DNA of 64,000 nt from Acidimicrobiales bacterium. Its GTDB lineage: Bacteria > Actinomycetota > Acidimicrobiia > Acidimicrobiales > Aldehydirespiratoraceae. Below the pieces are notes generated by a model. The model searched no databases and was not told the DNA's origin. It saw only the letters and a list, made by a program, of their open reading frames with translations. A program made the position numbers and the translations under genes. Each line of letters opens with the position of its first letter. The first letter of the stretch is position 1. The stretch is taken from the NCBI GenBank assembly GCA_033344915.1, contig JAWPML010000001.1, positions 1,298,369 to 1,362,368 of the forward strand, read 5' to 3'. Shown here piece after piece: positions 43,568-52,306 of the stretch.

Positions 43568-44053
43568 ATGAACGAGGGTGTCAGTCAGCCAGACTCCGCC
43601 GATGAGTGGGTGCCGGTGACGTTCGATCACTACGAGCACGTCAAGGGTCCGTTCTTCCACGGCACCAAGCACCACTTCGCGCCCGGTGACCTCCTCGTTG
43701 CCGGTCGCCAGTCGAACTATCAGCACGGGCGGATCTCGAACAACGTCTACTTCGCTGCTCTCATCGAGCCGGCGATCTGGGGAGCCGAACTCGCTGTCGC
43801 CCAGGCCGCCGATGATGAAGACGCCCGCGCGCACATCTATGTGGTTGAGCCGACCGGACCGTACGAGGACGACCCGAACCTGACGAACAAGAAGTTCCCG
43901 GGCAACGTCACCCAGTCCTACCGGACCCGTCACCCGCTGCGCGTCGTGCGCGAAGTCACCGACTGGGAACCACACCCACCCGACGTACTGCAACAGATGC
44001 TCGACGGGCTCGCCGACCTGCGAGCCCGAGGCCTCGACGTGATCGAAGACTGA
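43568..44053 (+). CDS. arr: NAD(+)-rifampin ADP-ribosyltransferase
   Basis: This 161-residue protein inactivates rifamycins by ADP-ribosylating the ansa-chain hydroxyl. The family signature is almost complete: FDHYEHVKGPFFHGTKH, GDLLVAGRQSNY, VYFAAL, VYLVEPTGP-type AHIYVVEPTGPYEDDPN, NKKFPGNVTQSYR and REVTDW. It is about 20 residues longer than the classical enzyme because of an N-terminal lead. It is likely controlled by the divergent TetR. Confidence 0.93.
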   Translation: MNEGVSQPDSADEWVPVTFDHYEHVKGPFFHGTKHHFAPGDLLVAGRQSNYQHGRISNNVYFAALIEPAIWGAELAVAQAADDEDARAHIYVVEPTGPYEDDPNLTNKKFPGNVTQSYRTRHPLRVVREVTDWEPHPPDVLQQMLDGLADLRARGLDVIED

Positions 44054-44082
44054 CCACCACCCAACGACAGGAGGACTCACCG

Positions 44083-44838
44083 ATGAGCAATCAACCCGAA
44101 CCGATACGCATCGACAACCTGCCCCTGCCGCCCGTCGTCGAACGCGACACCTGGCTCGCCGAGATCGAACAACTCCGCATCCGAGAGAAGGCCCACACCC
44201 GAGAAGGCGACGCCATCGCCGCAGCCCGCCGTCGGCTCCCCGTCGTCGAGGTCGATGCTTCGATCGAAGTGATCGGTGCTGACGGAGCGGTCACGCTCCT
44301 CGACGCATTCGACGGCCGAACCCAGCTGATCGTCTACTTCCACGCCTGGTGGCCCGGACGCCCCGCCGCCGAGCAGTGCGAGGGCTGCACCCTCTTCAAC
44401 AGCCAGATCCCCGAACCCAGCTACCTCAACTCCCGCGACATCACCTACGCCGTGTTCTGCAAAGGCCCCTACGACCAGAGCATCCGCTACCGCAACTTCC
44501 TTGGCCTCACCATGCCCTGGTACTCCGCCGAACACACCGCACCACAACTCCTCGAAGGACGCGACTGGCAACGTCACTACCTCGTCGTCTACCTCCGCCA
44601 GCACAACCGCGTCTTCGAGACCTACTTCACCGGCGGACGCGGCGTCGAGCTCATGTCACCCACCCACAGCCTGTGGGACATCACCCCCTACGGGCGCCAA
44701 GAAGCCTGGGAAGACTCACCCGACCGATGGCCCAAACCATGGGCCCACGCCGAACGCGACTGGAGCACGAACGGCCGCCCCCTCAACCACTGGCCCCGAC
44801 TCGCCGCCGGCCACGACGACACACTCGACCACCCCTGA
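44083..44838 (+). CDS. DUF899 thioredoxin-fold protein
   Basis: This 251-residue protein has a family-typical RDTWLAEIEQLRIREKAHTR opening, an AARRRLPVVEVD segment, QLIVYFHAWW, CEGCTLFNSQ (a CxxC in thioredoxin position), and a C-terminal FETYFTGGRGVE followed by LMSPTHSLWDITPYGRQE. Its biochemical role is not established. It starts 29 bases after arr behind AGGAGG and is probably co-transcribed. Confidence 0.88.
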   Translation: MSNQPEPIRIDNLPLPPVVERDTWLAEIEQLRIREKAHTREGDAIAAARRRLPVVEVDASIEVIGADGAVTLLDAFDGRTQLIVYFHAWWPGRPAAEQCEGCTLFNSQIPEPSYLNSRDITYAVFCKGPYDQSIRYRNFLGLTMPWYSAEHTAPQLLEGRDWQRHYLVVYLRQHNRVFETYFTGGRGVELMSPTHSLWDITPYGRQEAWEDSPDRWPKPWAHAERDWSTNGRPLNHWPRLAAGHDDTLDHP

Positions 44839-44959
44839 CCGACGACAGGGACACGGTCTGGCCACACATCAGGCACCGACGCGCCCGGTGCGGCGCTCGA
44901 GAATGCTCGAACCGATCGGGAGATCCGAACCCGATGTCGGAGATGGGTATTGTGAGCCA

Positions 44960-45361
44960 GTGGCTCGCTACGTGACCGATGCACCAACGCTTTTGCGTCT
45001 CGTTGCTGACGACTTCGACGTCCATCGCGCACATCAACTCGTCGCTCCGAACCGCATTCGGTCTGAGGCGCTGTCACTGCTATTGACGGCAGTGAATCAA
45101 GGCGACATCACCGAGGACGTAGCGCTCCAGCGACACGAGCGCCTGACCGAGATCAAGATGCGACTACTCGGCGACCGCGTGTCGCGTCGTACCGCGTGGA
45201 GGATTGCTCGTGATCACGGCTGGGCGACGATCCTCGACGCCGAGTACCTCGCCGTCTGTCAGCTGCAGGCCGACGCTCTGATCACGATCGATCCGGAACT
45301 CGCCGTGAAGGCCGACGGGATCGTTCCGCTCGCACCGCTCGACGCCCTGTCCGTCGAGTGA
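44960..45361 (+). CDS. PIN-domain protein (VapC-like), no visible antitoxin
   Basis: This protein has about 133 residues. The acidic PIN residues are visible in YVTDAPTLL (Asp), RIRSEALSLLL (Glu), ILDAEYLAVCQL (Asp) and LITIDPELA (Asp). Most members are Mg-dependent RNases of toxin-antitoxin pairs. The 121 bases upstream contain no convincing antitoxin gene. GTG at 44960 fits the fold. An ATG at 44903 would add about 19 residues. The gene is the last in the island. Confidence 0.7.
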   Translation: MARYVTDAPTLLRLVADDFDVHRAHQLVAPNRIRSEALSLLLTAVNQGDITEDVALQRHERLTEIKMRLLGDRVSRRTAWRIARDHGWATILDAEYLAVCQLQADALITIDPELAVKADGIVPLAPLDALSVE

Positions 45362-45521
45362 TCTCGTCCTGCTCCCGCCGTCCGCAAGGGACCATCTCGA
45401 CGCACCTCAACAGCATCCGCTTCTGAAATCGCCGCCGCCGTCGGCGGAGCCTGGGCTAGGCGTTTCACGTCATGCGGCGGCGTAGGAGCCGGTCCAAGGA
45501 ATGTATGTACTTGGGGTTTGT

Positions 45522-45539
45522 GTCGCCCCTCCGACACGT
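45522..45539 (+). other. attR-like degraded copy of the tRNA-Leu 3' end
   Basis: GTCGCCCCTCCGACACGT matches the tRNA end with one mismatch. The preceding GGGGTT (45513-45518) also parallels the T arm. It marks the right edge of the putative island. Confidence 0.6.
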
Positions 45540-45653
45540 ACGGAACTTCGCACCTCTGGATTCGGCCAGGCACGTCGTTCGTAGCCTGCCCGAACGGTCC
45601 ACACGAGCGCGAGGTGCCCGGTCCAGTCCGATGAGATCGAGCCGGCCGACGCC

Positions 45654-46529
45654 TCAGGTCGGTAGTGGGACCCAGGGGTCGTGGTCGCCGGGAACGGTCG
45701 GGAAGGCCTGGCGTGTCCAGTCGTGTTTCGCCTGTTCGATCCGCTCGGCATCGGAATGGACGAAGTTCCACCAGATGTTTCTCGGGCCGACGGGTTCGCC
45801 GGCGATGACCATCGCTCGGCCCCGGCCCCCGACCACGGCGGGGGCGCCTGGCTCGAGGACCGCGAGCGTGGCCTCGGGAAGGGGAGTGTCGTTGAGGGTG
45901 ATGCCGTCGTCGATGGCGAGGAGGCCACGTTCGGCGAAGGTGGCGTCGACCGGCACGGAGGAACCGTCCGCGACATCGAGCTCGGCGAGGAGTAGCGGCG
46001 AGGAGGGCGACACCGGTGACTCGTGCCCGAAGCCGTTTCCCACGGCGACGCGGACGGTCGATGCACCATGGCGCTCGGTCGGGATCTCTTCGGCGGCGGT
46101 GTGCTCGAAGCGGGCCGGGCCGTCCTCCGCCTCGTCGGGCAGCGCCACCCAGGTCTGCAGTCCGTGCAGGAGACGATCGGTGGCCCGGTCGTCGGGGTGG
46201 CTCCGTTCGGTGTGGGTGGCTCCGGCCCCGGCGGTCATCCAGTTGACCGCCCCGGGTTCGATGGCCGCGACGGCGCCCGTCGAATCTCGATGGACCAGGC
46301 GTCCTGCGAAGAGGTAGGTGACCGCGGCCAGTCCGATGTGCGGGTGGGCGTCGACATCGGTGCCGGTGCCCGCGGCGAGCTGCACAGGACCCATCAGATC
46401 GACGAAGATGAACGGGCCGATCATGCGCCGTTTCCGGTAGGGGAGGAGGCGCCGGACCTGCCCGGTTCCCACCGGCCGTATCCGGGGTTCGATCAACATG
46501 GTGGCCGTCGCGTCGGAATCAGTCGCCAT
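45654..46529 (-). CDS. Pirin family protein (bicupin)
   Basis: This 291-residue protein has the metal-binding N-terminal cupin VDAHPHIGLAAVTYLFAG, HRDSTG and GAVNWMTAGAGATHTER, and a second cupin ending NIWWNFVHSDAERIEQAK. Known relatives have quercetinase-like activity or act as transcription cofactors. It is monocistronic by position. Confidence 0.9.
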   Translation of the reverse strand: MATDSDATATMLIEPRIRPVGTGQVRRLLPYRKRRMIGPFIFVDLMGPVQLAAGTGTDVDAHPHIGLAAVTYLFAGRLVHRDSTGAVAAIEPGAVNWMTAGAGATHTERSHPDDRATDRLLHGLQTWVALPDEAEDGPARFEHTAAEEIPTERHGASTVRVAVGNGFGHESPVSPSSPLLLAELDVADGSSVPVDATFAERGLLAIDDGITLNDTPLPEATLAVLEPGAPAVVGGRGRAMVIAGEPVGPRNIWWNFVHSDAERIEQAKHDWTRQAFPTVPGDHDPWVPLPT

Positions 46530-46632
46530 ACCGTCGATTGTCTCAGACGGTCGAGGCGCTGCGATAGGCGGCCGGGGCCCCGGCGTCAGTTGAGATCGAG
46601 CTCGGAGCGCTGGTCAAGCGTCAGATCAGCGG

Positions 46633-47022
46633 TCAGTCGGCCGAGCGAAAGCTGCGACCCGACCGGTGCCAGGCGACGGCGCCCGCAGTCGCTCCGAGAA
46701 GAAGGTTGACCGGCACGAAGCCGATGTCGCCGTTGACGACGTTGGTCAGGATGGCGCCCGCCATGACGGCGGCGATCACCAGTCCGCCGATCGGGCGGGT
46801 ACGGCGCCACAGCAGCGCCAAGCCGCCGCCGACCTCGGCGAATCCCACGGCGAAGTAGGTCCAGCGGGGCCAGCCGAACTCGGCGAAGGGCTCGTAGAGG
46901 CGGGCGTTGTCGGCCAACTTCGGGGCGCCGGCCAGGATCATGATCCCGCCGACGAGAAGGCTCGGAACGAGCTATCGAAGGGAGCTGCGCTGGGTGGTCG
47001 TGGGCGTATCGAGTGCGGTCAT
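46633..47022 (-). pseudogene. DoxX-like membrane protein gene with in-frame TAG
   Basis: Reading from the ATG at 47022, translation gives MTALDTPTTTQRSSLR and then meets TAG at 46974-46972 (codon 17). The same frame then continues with LVPSLLVGGIMILAGAPKLA and a full DoxX-type body of four helices to a normal stop. The nonsense codon could arise from one C-to-A change in TCG. Re-initiation at the ATG at 46941 would make 102 residues lacking part of helix 1. It is either a recent pseudogene or a shortened gene. Confidence 0.7.
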
Positions 47023-47142
47023 CGGACGTGGTCCTGTGGTGAGTTCGAGTGTTGCTTCTGCTTCCCATCTTCTGACGGCGGCGAGCACTCGGGAAGGTAG
47101 GACTGCGACACCTACCGGTCAGTTCGGGACACGTCGCGGGTT

Positions 47143-48390
47143 TCAGGCAACGCCCGCAGCGGTGCGGACCTTGTCGGCGATGAACTCGGCGTCGAGACCG
47201 CTGCCGTAGATCAGCCCCGATGACTGCTGCCGCAACCACGAGAACCCGACGAAGTACAGGCCGTCGACCGCGGAGACGCCGTCGTCGTGGATCGGTACGC
47301 CGGCCTCGTCGAACTCGAGGTCGAGATCGAGGTAGGAGAAGTCGCCACCGAAGCCGGTCGCCCAGATCACCGTGGAGATGCCCTGCTCGACGACGTCGAT
47401 CTCGCGGATCGCGGCCGTCTCCGCGAGTTGCGCATCCGGCTCGAGCGCGCCGTCGGCGGTCGCCGACGGGGCCTCGATGCCGTGCTCGGCGATGTAGGTG
47501 TCGATGTTCTCCCGCACCTGGGCGAGCGAGGCGAGACCCATCTCAGCCGCTTCGCCGAGGTTGTCGCCGATCTGGAGGCGAGTGCCCTCGGCGCCGACCA
47601 GACGGCCGACCACGGTGACGCCCCGGCGGGCGAGGCTGTGGAGCGAGATGGAGTGCCCGCCATCGTTGCCCGAGAGCATCGGTTGGGCCGCATAGCGGGC
47701 GCGGGGGTCCTCGAGCGCCCCGACCGGTGTGTGCGCCACTCCCATGTCCATCATCCAGGCCACGACGTCGCGCCCGCGATGGCGGCGGGGAACGCTGGCC
47801 ACGTTGCTGGCGCACAGGATCGTGGTGCGCCCGACGTCGGCCAGTTCCTCCGCGATCTGACACCCGCTCTGCGCGCTCCCGACCACGAGCACCGCCCCGT
47901 CTTCGAGTTGGTGGGGGTTGCGATACTCGGCGGCGTGAAGTTGTGCGACCCCTGACAGGTCATGGGCGAGATCGGGCAGCTTCGGCACGTTCTGCGAGCC
48001 CGAACACACGATGACGTTCTCGGCCACCCACTCCTCGCCGTCGGCCGCCTCGACCACGAAGTCGGCGCCCGACCGCGTGACGCGGTGGACGTCGGTGTTC
48101 TCCCGGATCGGCAGGCCGAAGTGCTCCACGAAGCTCTGCATCATCTCGCACAGCTGACGCACGTCCATGAAACCGTCGGGATCGCCCGGCACCTGGTCGA
48201 AGTCGACGAGCGCGCTGGACCACGACGGCGTGTTGAGCCGGAACGACTCCCACCGCTGGGTCCGCCAGGTCTCACCGACCCGGCCGCGCTCGAGGACGAC
48301 ATGGTCGATCCCGGCCCGCTGCAGGGCCCGACTCGTGTTGAGACCGGCGTGGCCTCCACCGATCACGACCGTGTGGATCCTCGTCCCCAT
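47143..48390 (-). CDS. Flavin-containing monooxygenase-like FAD/NAD(P) oxidoreductase
   Basis: This 415-residue protein has the FAD-binding VVIGGGHAGLNTSRAL at the N-terminus, the GETWRTQRWESFRLNTP active-site region, the second Rossmann motif VLVVGSAQSGCQIAEELA for NADPH, and WATGFGGDFSYL near the C-terminus. Family members oxygenate soft nucleophiles or ketones; the substrate is unknown. An AraC-type gene follows upstream in the same direction and may control it. Confidence 0.88.
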   Translation of the reverse strand: MGTRIHTVVIGGGHAGLNTSRALQRAGIDHVVLERGRVGETWRTQRWESFRLNTPSWSSALVDFDQVPGDPDGFMDVRQLCEMMQSFVEHFGLPIRENTDVHRVTRSGADFVVEAADGEEWVAENVIVCSGSQNVPKLPDLAHDLSGVAQLHAAEYRNPHQLEDGAVLVVGSAQSGCQIAEELADVGRTTILCASNVASVPRRHRGRDVVAWMMDMGVAHTPVGALEDPRARYAAQPMLSGNDGGHSISLHSLARRGVTVVGRLVGAEGTRLQIGDNLGEAAEMGLASLAQVRENIDTYIAEHGIEAPSATADGALEPDAQLAETAAIREIDVVEQGISTVIWATGFGGDFSYLDLDLEFDEAGVPIHDDGVSAVDGLYFVGFSWLRQQSSGLIYGSGLDAEFIADKVRTAAGVA

Positions 48391-48481
48391 CTGTCCTCTC
48401 CTTCGTCACGCTCCGGCGGGAGCTCCTGGGGCCAAGTGTGACGATGCCGTCGGGGCGTGGCTTGGACAAACGTGCTGCATG

Positions 48482-49285
48482 TCATGGCGCCGGCATGCTG
48501 AGGCACACCTCGATCGTGATGTCGGGGTGCGCCGCGAAATCAGTCGGCCGGAGCCCCAGGTACTGCTGGACGGAACGGTTGAGGTGCGGAGCATCGAAGA
48601 ACCCGGCTGCTGCCGCCGCGTCGGTGACGCTCTCGCCGTCCGCGACGCGCCGCAGGGCGTCGGTGAGCCGCAGCCACTGAAGATGAGGGCGCAAGGGGGT
48701 GCCCATCTGCTCGGTGAAGAGATGCAGGAAGCGACTCGTCGACAACGCCACGCGCGAGGCGAGCTCCTTGGCCGAGATCGCGAACTGGGGCTGCGCATCG
48801 ATGATCTCCATCGCGTCGCGGATCGCGGGATGAAGATCGGCCGAGTTCGACCACGGCTCGTCCACCATCGCGCCCAGGAATCGATCGCAGACGGGCGAGA
48901 TCTCGCGCCCGGTCCAGCCTTCTTCGATCGCCGGCCCCAACTCGGCCACGGGCAGGCCGGCCACGACATCGTCGGGGATCACGCCGAAGCCCTCGTCGTC
49001 GAGGTACGTCGAGCCGAGGTGATGTCCCAGCGTGCTCTCGGGCGCGATCCAGATCAGCACCTGCTTCCCGGAACAGCTGTTCAGCGTGTGAGGCTTGTTG
49101 GGGCCGGTGAGATGTCCCAGGGCACGACGACGTGCGTCCTTGTGAGGCCCGACCTCGTGGGCGCAACCGTCGACGGAGACCGACAGCTGATAGGCGCCGT
49201 GCTTGTGCACATCGGCGTCGAGTCCGTCGACCAGCTGGGCGATGTAGTTGTCGAAGACGTACACGTTGGTCTTGCTCGCGTCCAC
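48482..49285 (-). CDS. AraC-family transcriptional regulator
   Basis: This protein has about 267 residues. A cupin-like N-terminal sensor domain (VHKHGAYQLSVSVDG region) is followed by two HTH motifs (AISAKELASRVALSTSRFLH and VTDAAAAAGFFDAPHLNRSV). The GTG at 49285 follows GGGAGG. A longer in-frame start exists at 49339. It probably regulates the adjacent monooxygenase gene. Confidence 0.85.
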   Translation of the reverse strand: MDASKTNVYVFDNYIAQLVDGLDADVHKHGAYQLSVSVDGCAHEVGPHKDARRRALGHLTGPNKPHTLNSCSGKQVLIWIAPESTLGHHLGSTYLDDEGFGVIPDDVVAGLPVAELGPAIEEGWTGREISPVCDRFLGAMVDEPWSNSADLHPAIRDAMEIIDAQPQFAISAKELASRVALSTSRFLHLFTEQMGTPLRPHLQWLRLTDALRRVADGESVTDAAAAAGFFDAPHLNRSVQQYLGLRPTDFAAHPDITIEVCLSMPAP

Positions 49286-49430
49286 GCCGCCTCCCGTCGG
49301 CACCCCTCGGCAGCCGAACCTAACGCACGCGCGGGCCACCGGGTCGGGCTCGGTCGACTCGGCGAGCCACGGTCGGACCCTTGGCGCGATCGATCAAGTC
49401 CGCTCGGGAGAAGCACCGTACGGTGTTGGG

Positions 49431-50327
49431 ATGTCACGTCGGCCCGAGGGCCTCCTGTCGGTGCTCTCCGGGATGGTCGAGAGCGAGCAGCCCGTCCCGT
49501 TGGCCGCTGCCGCCCGCCGAGCGGCCCTGTCCCCATCTCATTTCCGGCGGGAGTTCGAGGCGTTCGCCGGGGAGAGTCCCGCGCGCTTTCAACGGCGTCT
49601 TCGGCTCGAACGGGGCGCGGCCCTGTTGGCGGCGGGCGAGCAGCGGATCATCGACGTCGCCATCGACACCGGCTTCGGGAGCCACGAGGCGTTCACGCGG
49701 GCGTTCCGGTCCCACTTCGGGTCGACCCCGAGCGAGTACCGGCGTCGGGCCGTCGCGGGGACTCCCGACGCCTTGCGGTGGGTGACCTCGATCGGGCCGT
49801 GTACCGGCCTCTACCAGATCCCTCTGACCCCGAGCATCAAGGAGCCATTCGTGGCCTACACAATCCAGGTCGAGACGCTCGACGAGATGCCGGTGGTGTT
49901 CGGCCGACGCCGCGTCGACCGCGACGACATGACCGAGGCACTGGCGGAGCTCATCCCGGCGGCCTACGGCTACGCGGTCGAATCCGGACTCACGCTGGCC
50001 GGCCCGCCGTACGTCCGCTACGTCGACCAGTCGGCGGCCTTCTTCCACATCGAGGCGGGCGTGCCGGTTCTCGAATCGGCCGTCGTGCCGGAGTCCCGTC
50101 CGGACATCCTGGCGGGGGCGCTCCCCGCCGGTGCGGCGGCGACCACCGTCCACGTGGGCCCCTACGACACGCTCGGCGACGCGCACGTCGCGCTGGACCG
50201 GTGGATCCACGAGTCCGGCGCCACCCCCACCGGGGGAGCGTGGGAGGTCTACCTCACCGATCCCGGTGAGGTCCCGAACCCGGCCGATTGGCGCACGAAG
50301 GTCATCTGGCCCATCCGCGAACCGTAG
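49431..50327 (+). CDS. AraC-type regulator with GyrI-like effector domain
   Basis: This 298-residue protein has a DNA-binding domain at the N-terminus (LAAAARRAALSPSHFRREF and IIDVAIDTGFGSHEAFTRAF) followed by a GyrI/BmrR-type ligand domain (about 140-298) ending WEVYLTDPGE. This matches the Rob/SoxS-like multidrug sensor layout. TACGGT at 49419-49424 lies six bases before the ATG, suggesting a leaderless mRNA. Confidence 0.9.
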   Translation: MSRRPEGLLSVLSGMVESEQPVPLAAAARRAALSPSHFRREFEAFAGESPARFQRRLRLERGAALLAAGEQRIIDVAIDTGFGSHEAFTRAFRSHFGSTPSEYRRRAVAGTPDALRWVTSIGPCTGLYQIPLTPSIKEPFVAYTIQVETLDEMPVVFGRRRVDRDDMTEALAELIPAAYGYAVESGLTLAGPPYVRYVDQSAAFFHIEAGVPVLESAVVPESRPDILAGALPAGAAATTVHVGPYDTLGDAHVALDRWIHESGATPTGGAWEVYLTDPGEVPNPADWRTKVIWPIREP

Positions 50328-50346
50328 GTCCCGCGCCGGCGGATGC

Positions 50347-51528
50347 TCAGAGCGAATAGAGATTGGCGACGTTGGTGCGGGTGATCTTGTCGCGCGTCTC
50401 GGCCGAATAGTCCTCGAACATCTCGTCGAGCACCTCGGTCGAACACGGCCACGTCGAGTCCGTGTGCGGATAGTCCGAGCCCCACAGCAGTGTCTCCTCG
50501 CCGATCAGGTCGCGCGTGCGGAGCGCGGCCGTGTCGTCCTCGATCGTGGCGAAGAACTGGCGCTTCCAGATCTCGAGCACGTCGGAGGGTGGCGTGCTCG
50601 TGGTGTCACGCGCGTGCTCCCGGGCCCAGCCCTGTTGCACCTTGTCGAGCCAGTGGGCGACCCAGCCGGCGTTGAACTCGGCGAGCACGAACTTGAGCCC
50701 GGGGAAGTCGGCGCACACACCGCGCACCATCAACTCGACCAGCGTGTCGTGGATGAGCGCCGGTGAGCCGGCGTACTGGACGATCGGATCGCGGCCGTTC
50801 ATCGCCTTCAGCCAGTCGGGCACGTGGGACATGCACGCCACGTGGAACGCCACCGGCAGGCCGGCCTCCTCGGCCCGGGCCCACATCGGGGCGTAGTCCG
50901 CGTCGCTGTAGCGCCGGCCCCGAGGCGCATTGCTGGGCAGCACGATCCCCTTGAACCCGAGATCGATGACCCGCTCGAGTTCCGCCGTGGCGACCTCAGG
51001 CAACTGGACCGGCAGGGCGGCGAGTCCGATCAGGCGGCCCCTCGACGCCACGAACTGCTCGTGCATCCAGTCGTTGTAGTTGCGCTGCAAGGCGACCATG
51101 AGGTCGAGGTCGGCGAGGCTGAACATGGGGAACCAGCCCGGGTAGAGGATCTCGGCCGCCACGCCGTCGAGGTCCTGGTCGTCGGGCCGCCGGGCACCGT
51201 CGGTCAGACCGGGCCGCATCGCGGCGTAGCCGCCCGTGAAGTACGCCTGGATCTCCGGATCGTCGATCGAGCCGGTGCCGGGCTTCGACGCGTGCTCGCG
51301 GGGGAGCGGCGTCTCGTAGTCGAGCCGGGTGCCGGCCAGGGCCATCACGGCGACGTTGCGGGACCGCCCGGGACTGTTGGGGATGGTGATGAAGTCGCCC
51401 TCGCCGTCCTTGTGGACGACGCGCGGCGCATCGTCGCCGAACCGCTCGGCCAGGCCCTCGAACACCTCGGGGCCCTCGAGTGCGTGCGAGTCGGCCGAGA
51501 TCGGGCGGGGATCGTCGAGCAGTGTCAC
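50347..51528 (-). CDS. Amidohydrolase family 2 protein
   Basis: This 393-residue protein has a metal-dependent TIM barrel: the ISADSHALEGPEVFE opening, GLAALPVQLPEVATAELERV, VAFHVACMS, and the C-terminal LLWGSDYPHTDSTWP that carries the catalytic Asp. Relatives are decarboxylases or hydrolases of aromatic acids. The GTG start overlaps the stop of the TetR gene (GTGA) and has AGGAG upstream. Confidence 0.9.
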   Translation of the reverse strand: MTLLDDPRPISADSHALEGPEVFEGLAERFGDDAPRVVHKDGEGDFITIPNSPGRSRNVAVMALAGTRLDYETPLPREHASKPGTGSIDDPEIQAYFTGGYAAMRPGLTDGARRPDDQDLDGVAAEILYPGWFPMFSLADLDLMVALQRNYNDWMHEQFVASRGRLIGLAALPVQLPEVATAELERVIDLGFKGIVLPSNAPRGRRYSDADYAPMWARAEEAGLPVAFHVACMSHVPDWLKAMNGRDPIVQYAGSPALIHDTLVELMVRGVCADFPGLKFVLAEFNAGWVAHWLDKVQQGWAREHARDTTSTPPSDVLEIWKRQFFATIEDDTAALRTRDLIGEETLLWGSDYPHTDSTWPCSTEVLDEMFEDYSAETRDKITRTNVANLYSL

Positions 51529-52142
51529 GGGGAGTCTCCTGTGGTGATGGATCGGATCAGGGCATCGATCATCTCGGTGGAGATGGTCCTGCCGTCGGTG
51601 AGTTCGTAGGTGTCGATGTTGATCGGGAGGGCAAGGGCGCCGTGCACGCCGGACCACAACACCTGGGCCAGCGTGCGGGCGTCGCCGTCGCGAATCGTTC
51701 CGGCGGCTTGGCCGGCCTCGACCGCGCGGCGAAGGGAGGCGAAGAGGGCCAGCCCGTCGGGGTCGTCGTGGCGGTCGGTGGTCGAGTCGGGAGCGCGGAC
51801 GAAGAGGAGGAGCCCGCGGTGCGTCTCGACGTCCGTCTCCGCGAAGTCGACATACGCCAGCAGCAGGCGACGGATGCGCTCGATCGGGTCGGCTTCCGCC
51901 TCCTCGATGGCGGTGAGGACGCGACCCAGTTTGGCGATGGGAGCCATCCAGAGCGAGCGCATCAGGTCCGAGAGGTTGGCGAAGTAGCTGTAGAGCAGGC
52001 CGGTCGACACGCCCGCTCGCTTGGCGACGGCGCGGACGGTCACCGCTGCCGCGCCGCCCTCCTTATGGAGCTCAGAAGCGGCGCGCCGGAGCCGGCGACG
52101 CTGTTCGTCCCGTTCTTCCTCGCTGGCGGCGGCGCGGGGCAT
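51525..52142 (-). CDS. TetR-family repressor (3)
   Basis: This 205-residue protein has the HTH VTVRAVAKRAGVSTGLLYSYF (about 34-54) and a helical effector domain. It is co-transcribed with the amidohydrolase gene and therefore probably regulates its own operon. A minus-strand TACCGT (52155-52150) seven bases before the ATG predicts a leaderless mRNA, with a candidate operator just upstream. Confidence 0.9.
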   Translation of the reverse strand: MPRAAASEEERDEQRRRLRRAASELHKEGGAAAVTVRAVAKRAGVSTGLLYSYFANLSDLMRSLWMAPIAKLGRVLTAIEEAEADPIERIRRLLLAYVDFAETDVETHRGLLLFVRAPDSTTDRHDDPDGLALFASLRRAVEAGQAAGTIRDGDARTLAQVLWSGVHGALALPINIDTYELTDGRTISTEMIDALIRSITTGDSP

Positions 52143-52166
52143 GCCGGCGACGGTAGCAGGGAACGC

Positions 52167-52178
52167 TGAACACGTTCA
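52167..52178. promoter_or_regulatory. Candidate operator of TetR (3)
   Basis: TGAAC-AC-GTTCA is an inverted repeat lying between the predicted -10 and -35 regions of the repressor gene. The two-base spacer rules out a LexA site. Confidence 0.45.
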
Positions 52179-52306
52179 ATAAATTGCGACACGGCACCCG
52201 CGTCGACTCCCGCGGGTCTCGGTGGGCGGCGGCGGGTCGTTCGTGCCAATCTCGTGCGGCAACGGATGGACGAGTTGCCATCACGCCCGAGCACCGAGGG
52301 AGCTTC

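Larger units (their letters stand above)
40841..45539 (+). mobile_element. Putative tRNA-Leu-targeted genomic island
   Basis: An 18-base segment from the tRNA 3' end (40841-40858) recurs with one mismatch at 45522-45539. The second copy also keeps a decayed T-arm-like GGGGTT just before it. Between the copies lie two TetR genes, an ABM monooxygenase, an SCO6745-like protein, arr, a DUF899 gene and a PIN gene: accessory functions unlike the core genes on the left. No integrase remains, so the element is probably an immobile remnant, or it was mobilised in trans. The duplication is seen directly; the island reading is inference. Confidence 0.65.

Noticed and set aside
44839-44959. Possible antitoxin gene upstream of the PIN protein
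   Set aside because: No frame with a start, a ribosome site and a plausible VapB-like fold was found in these 121 bases.
52167-52178. GAAC/GTTC repeat as a LexA box
   Set aside because: The spacer is two bases, not four; the position fits a TetR operator.
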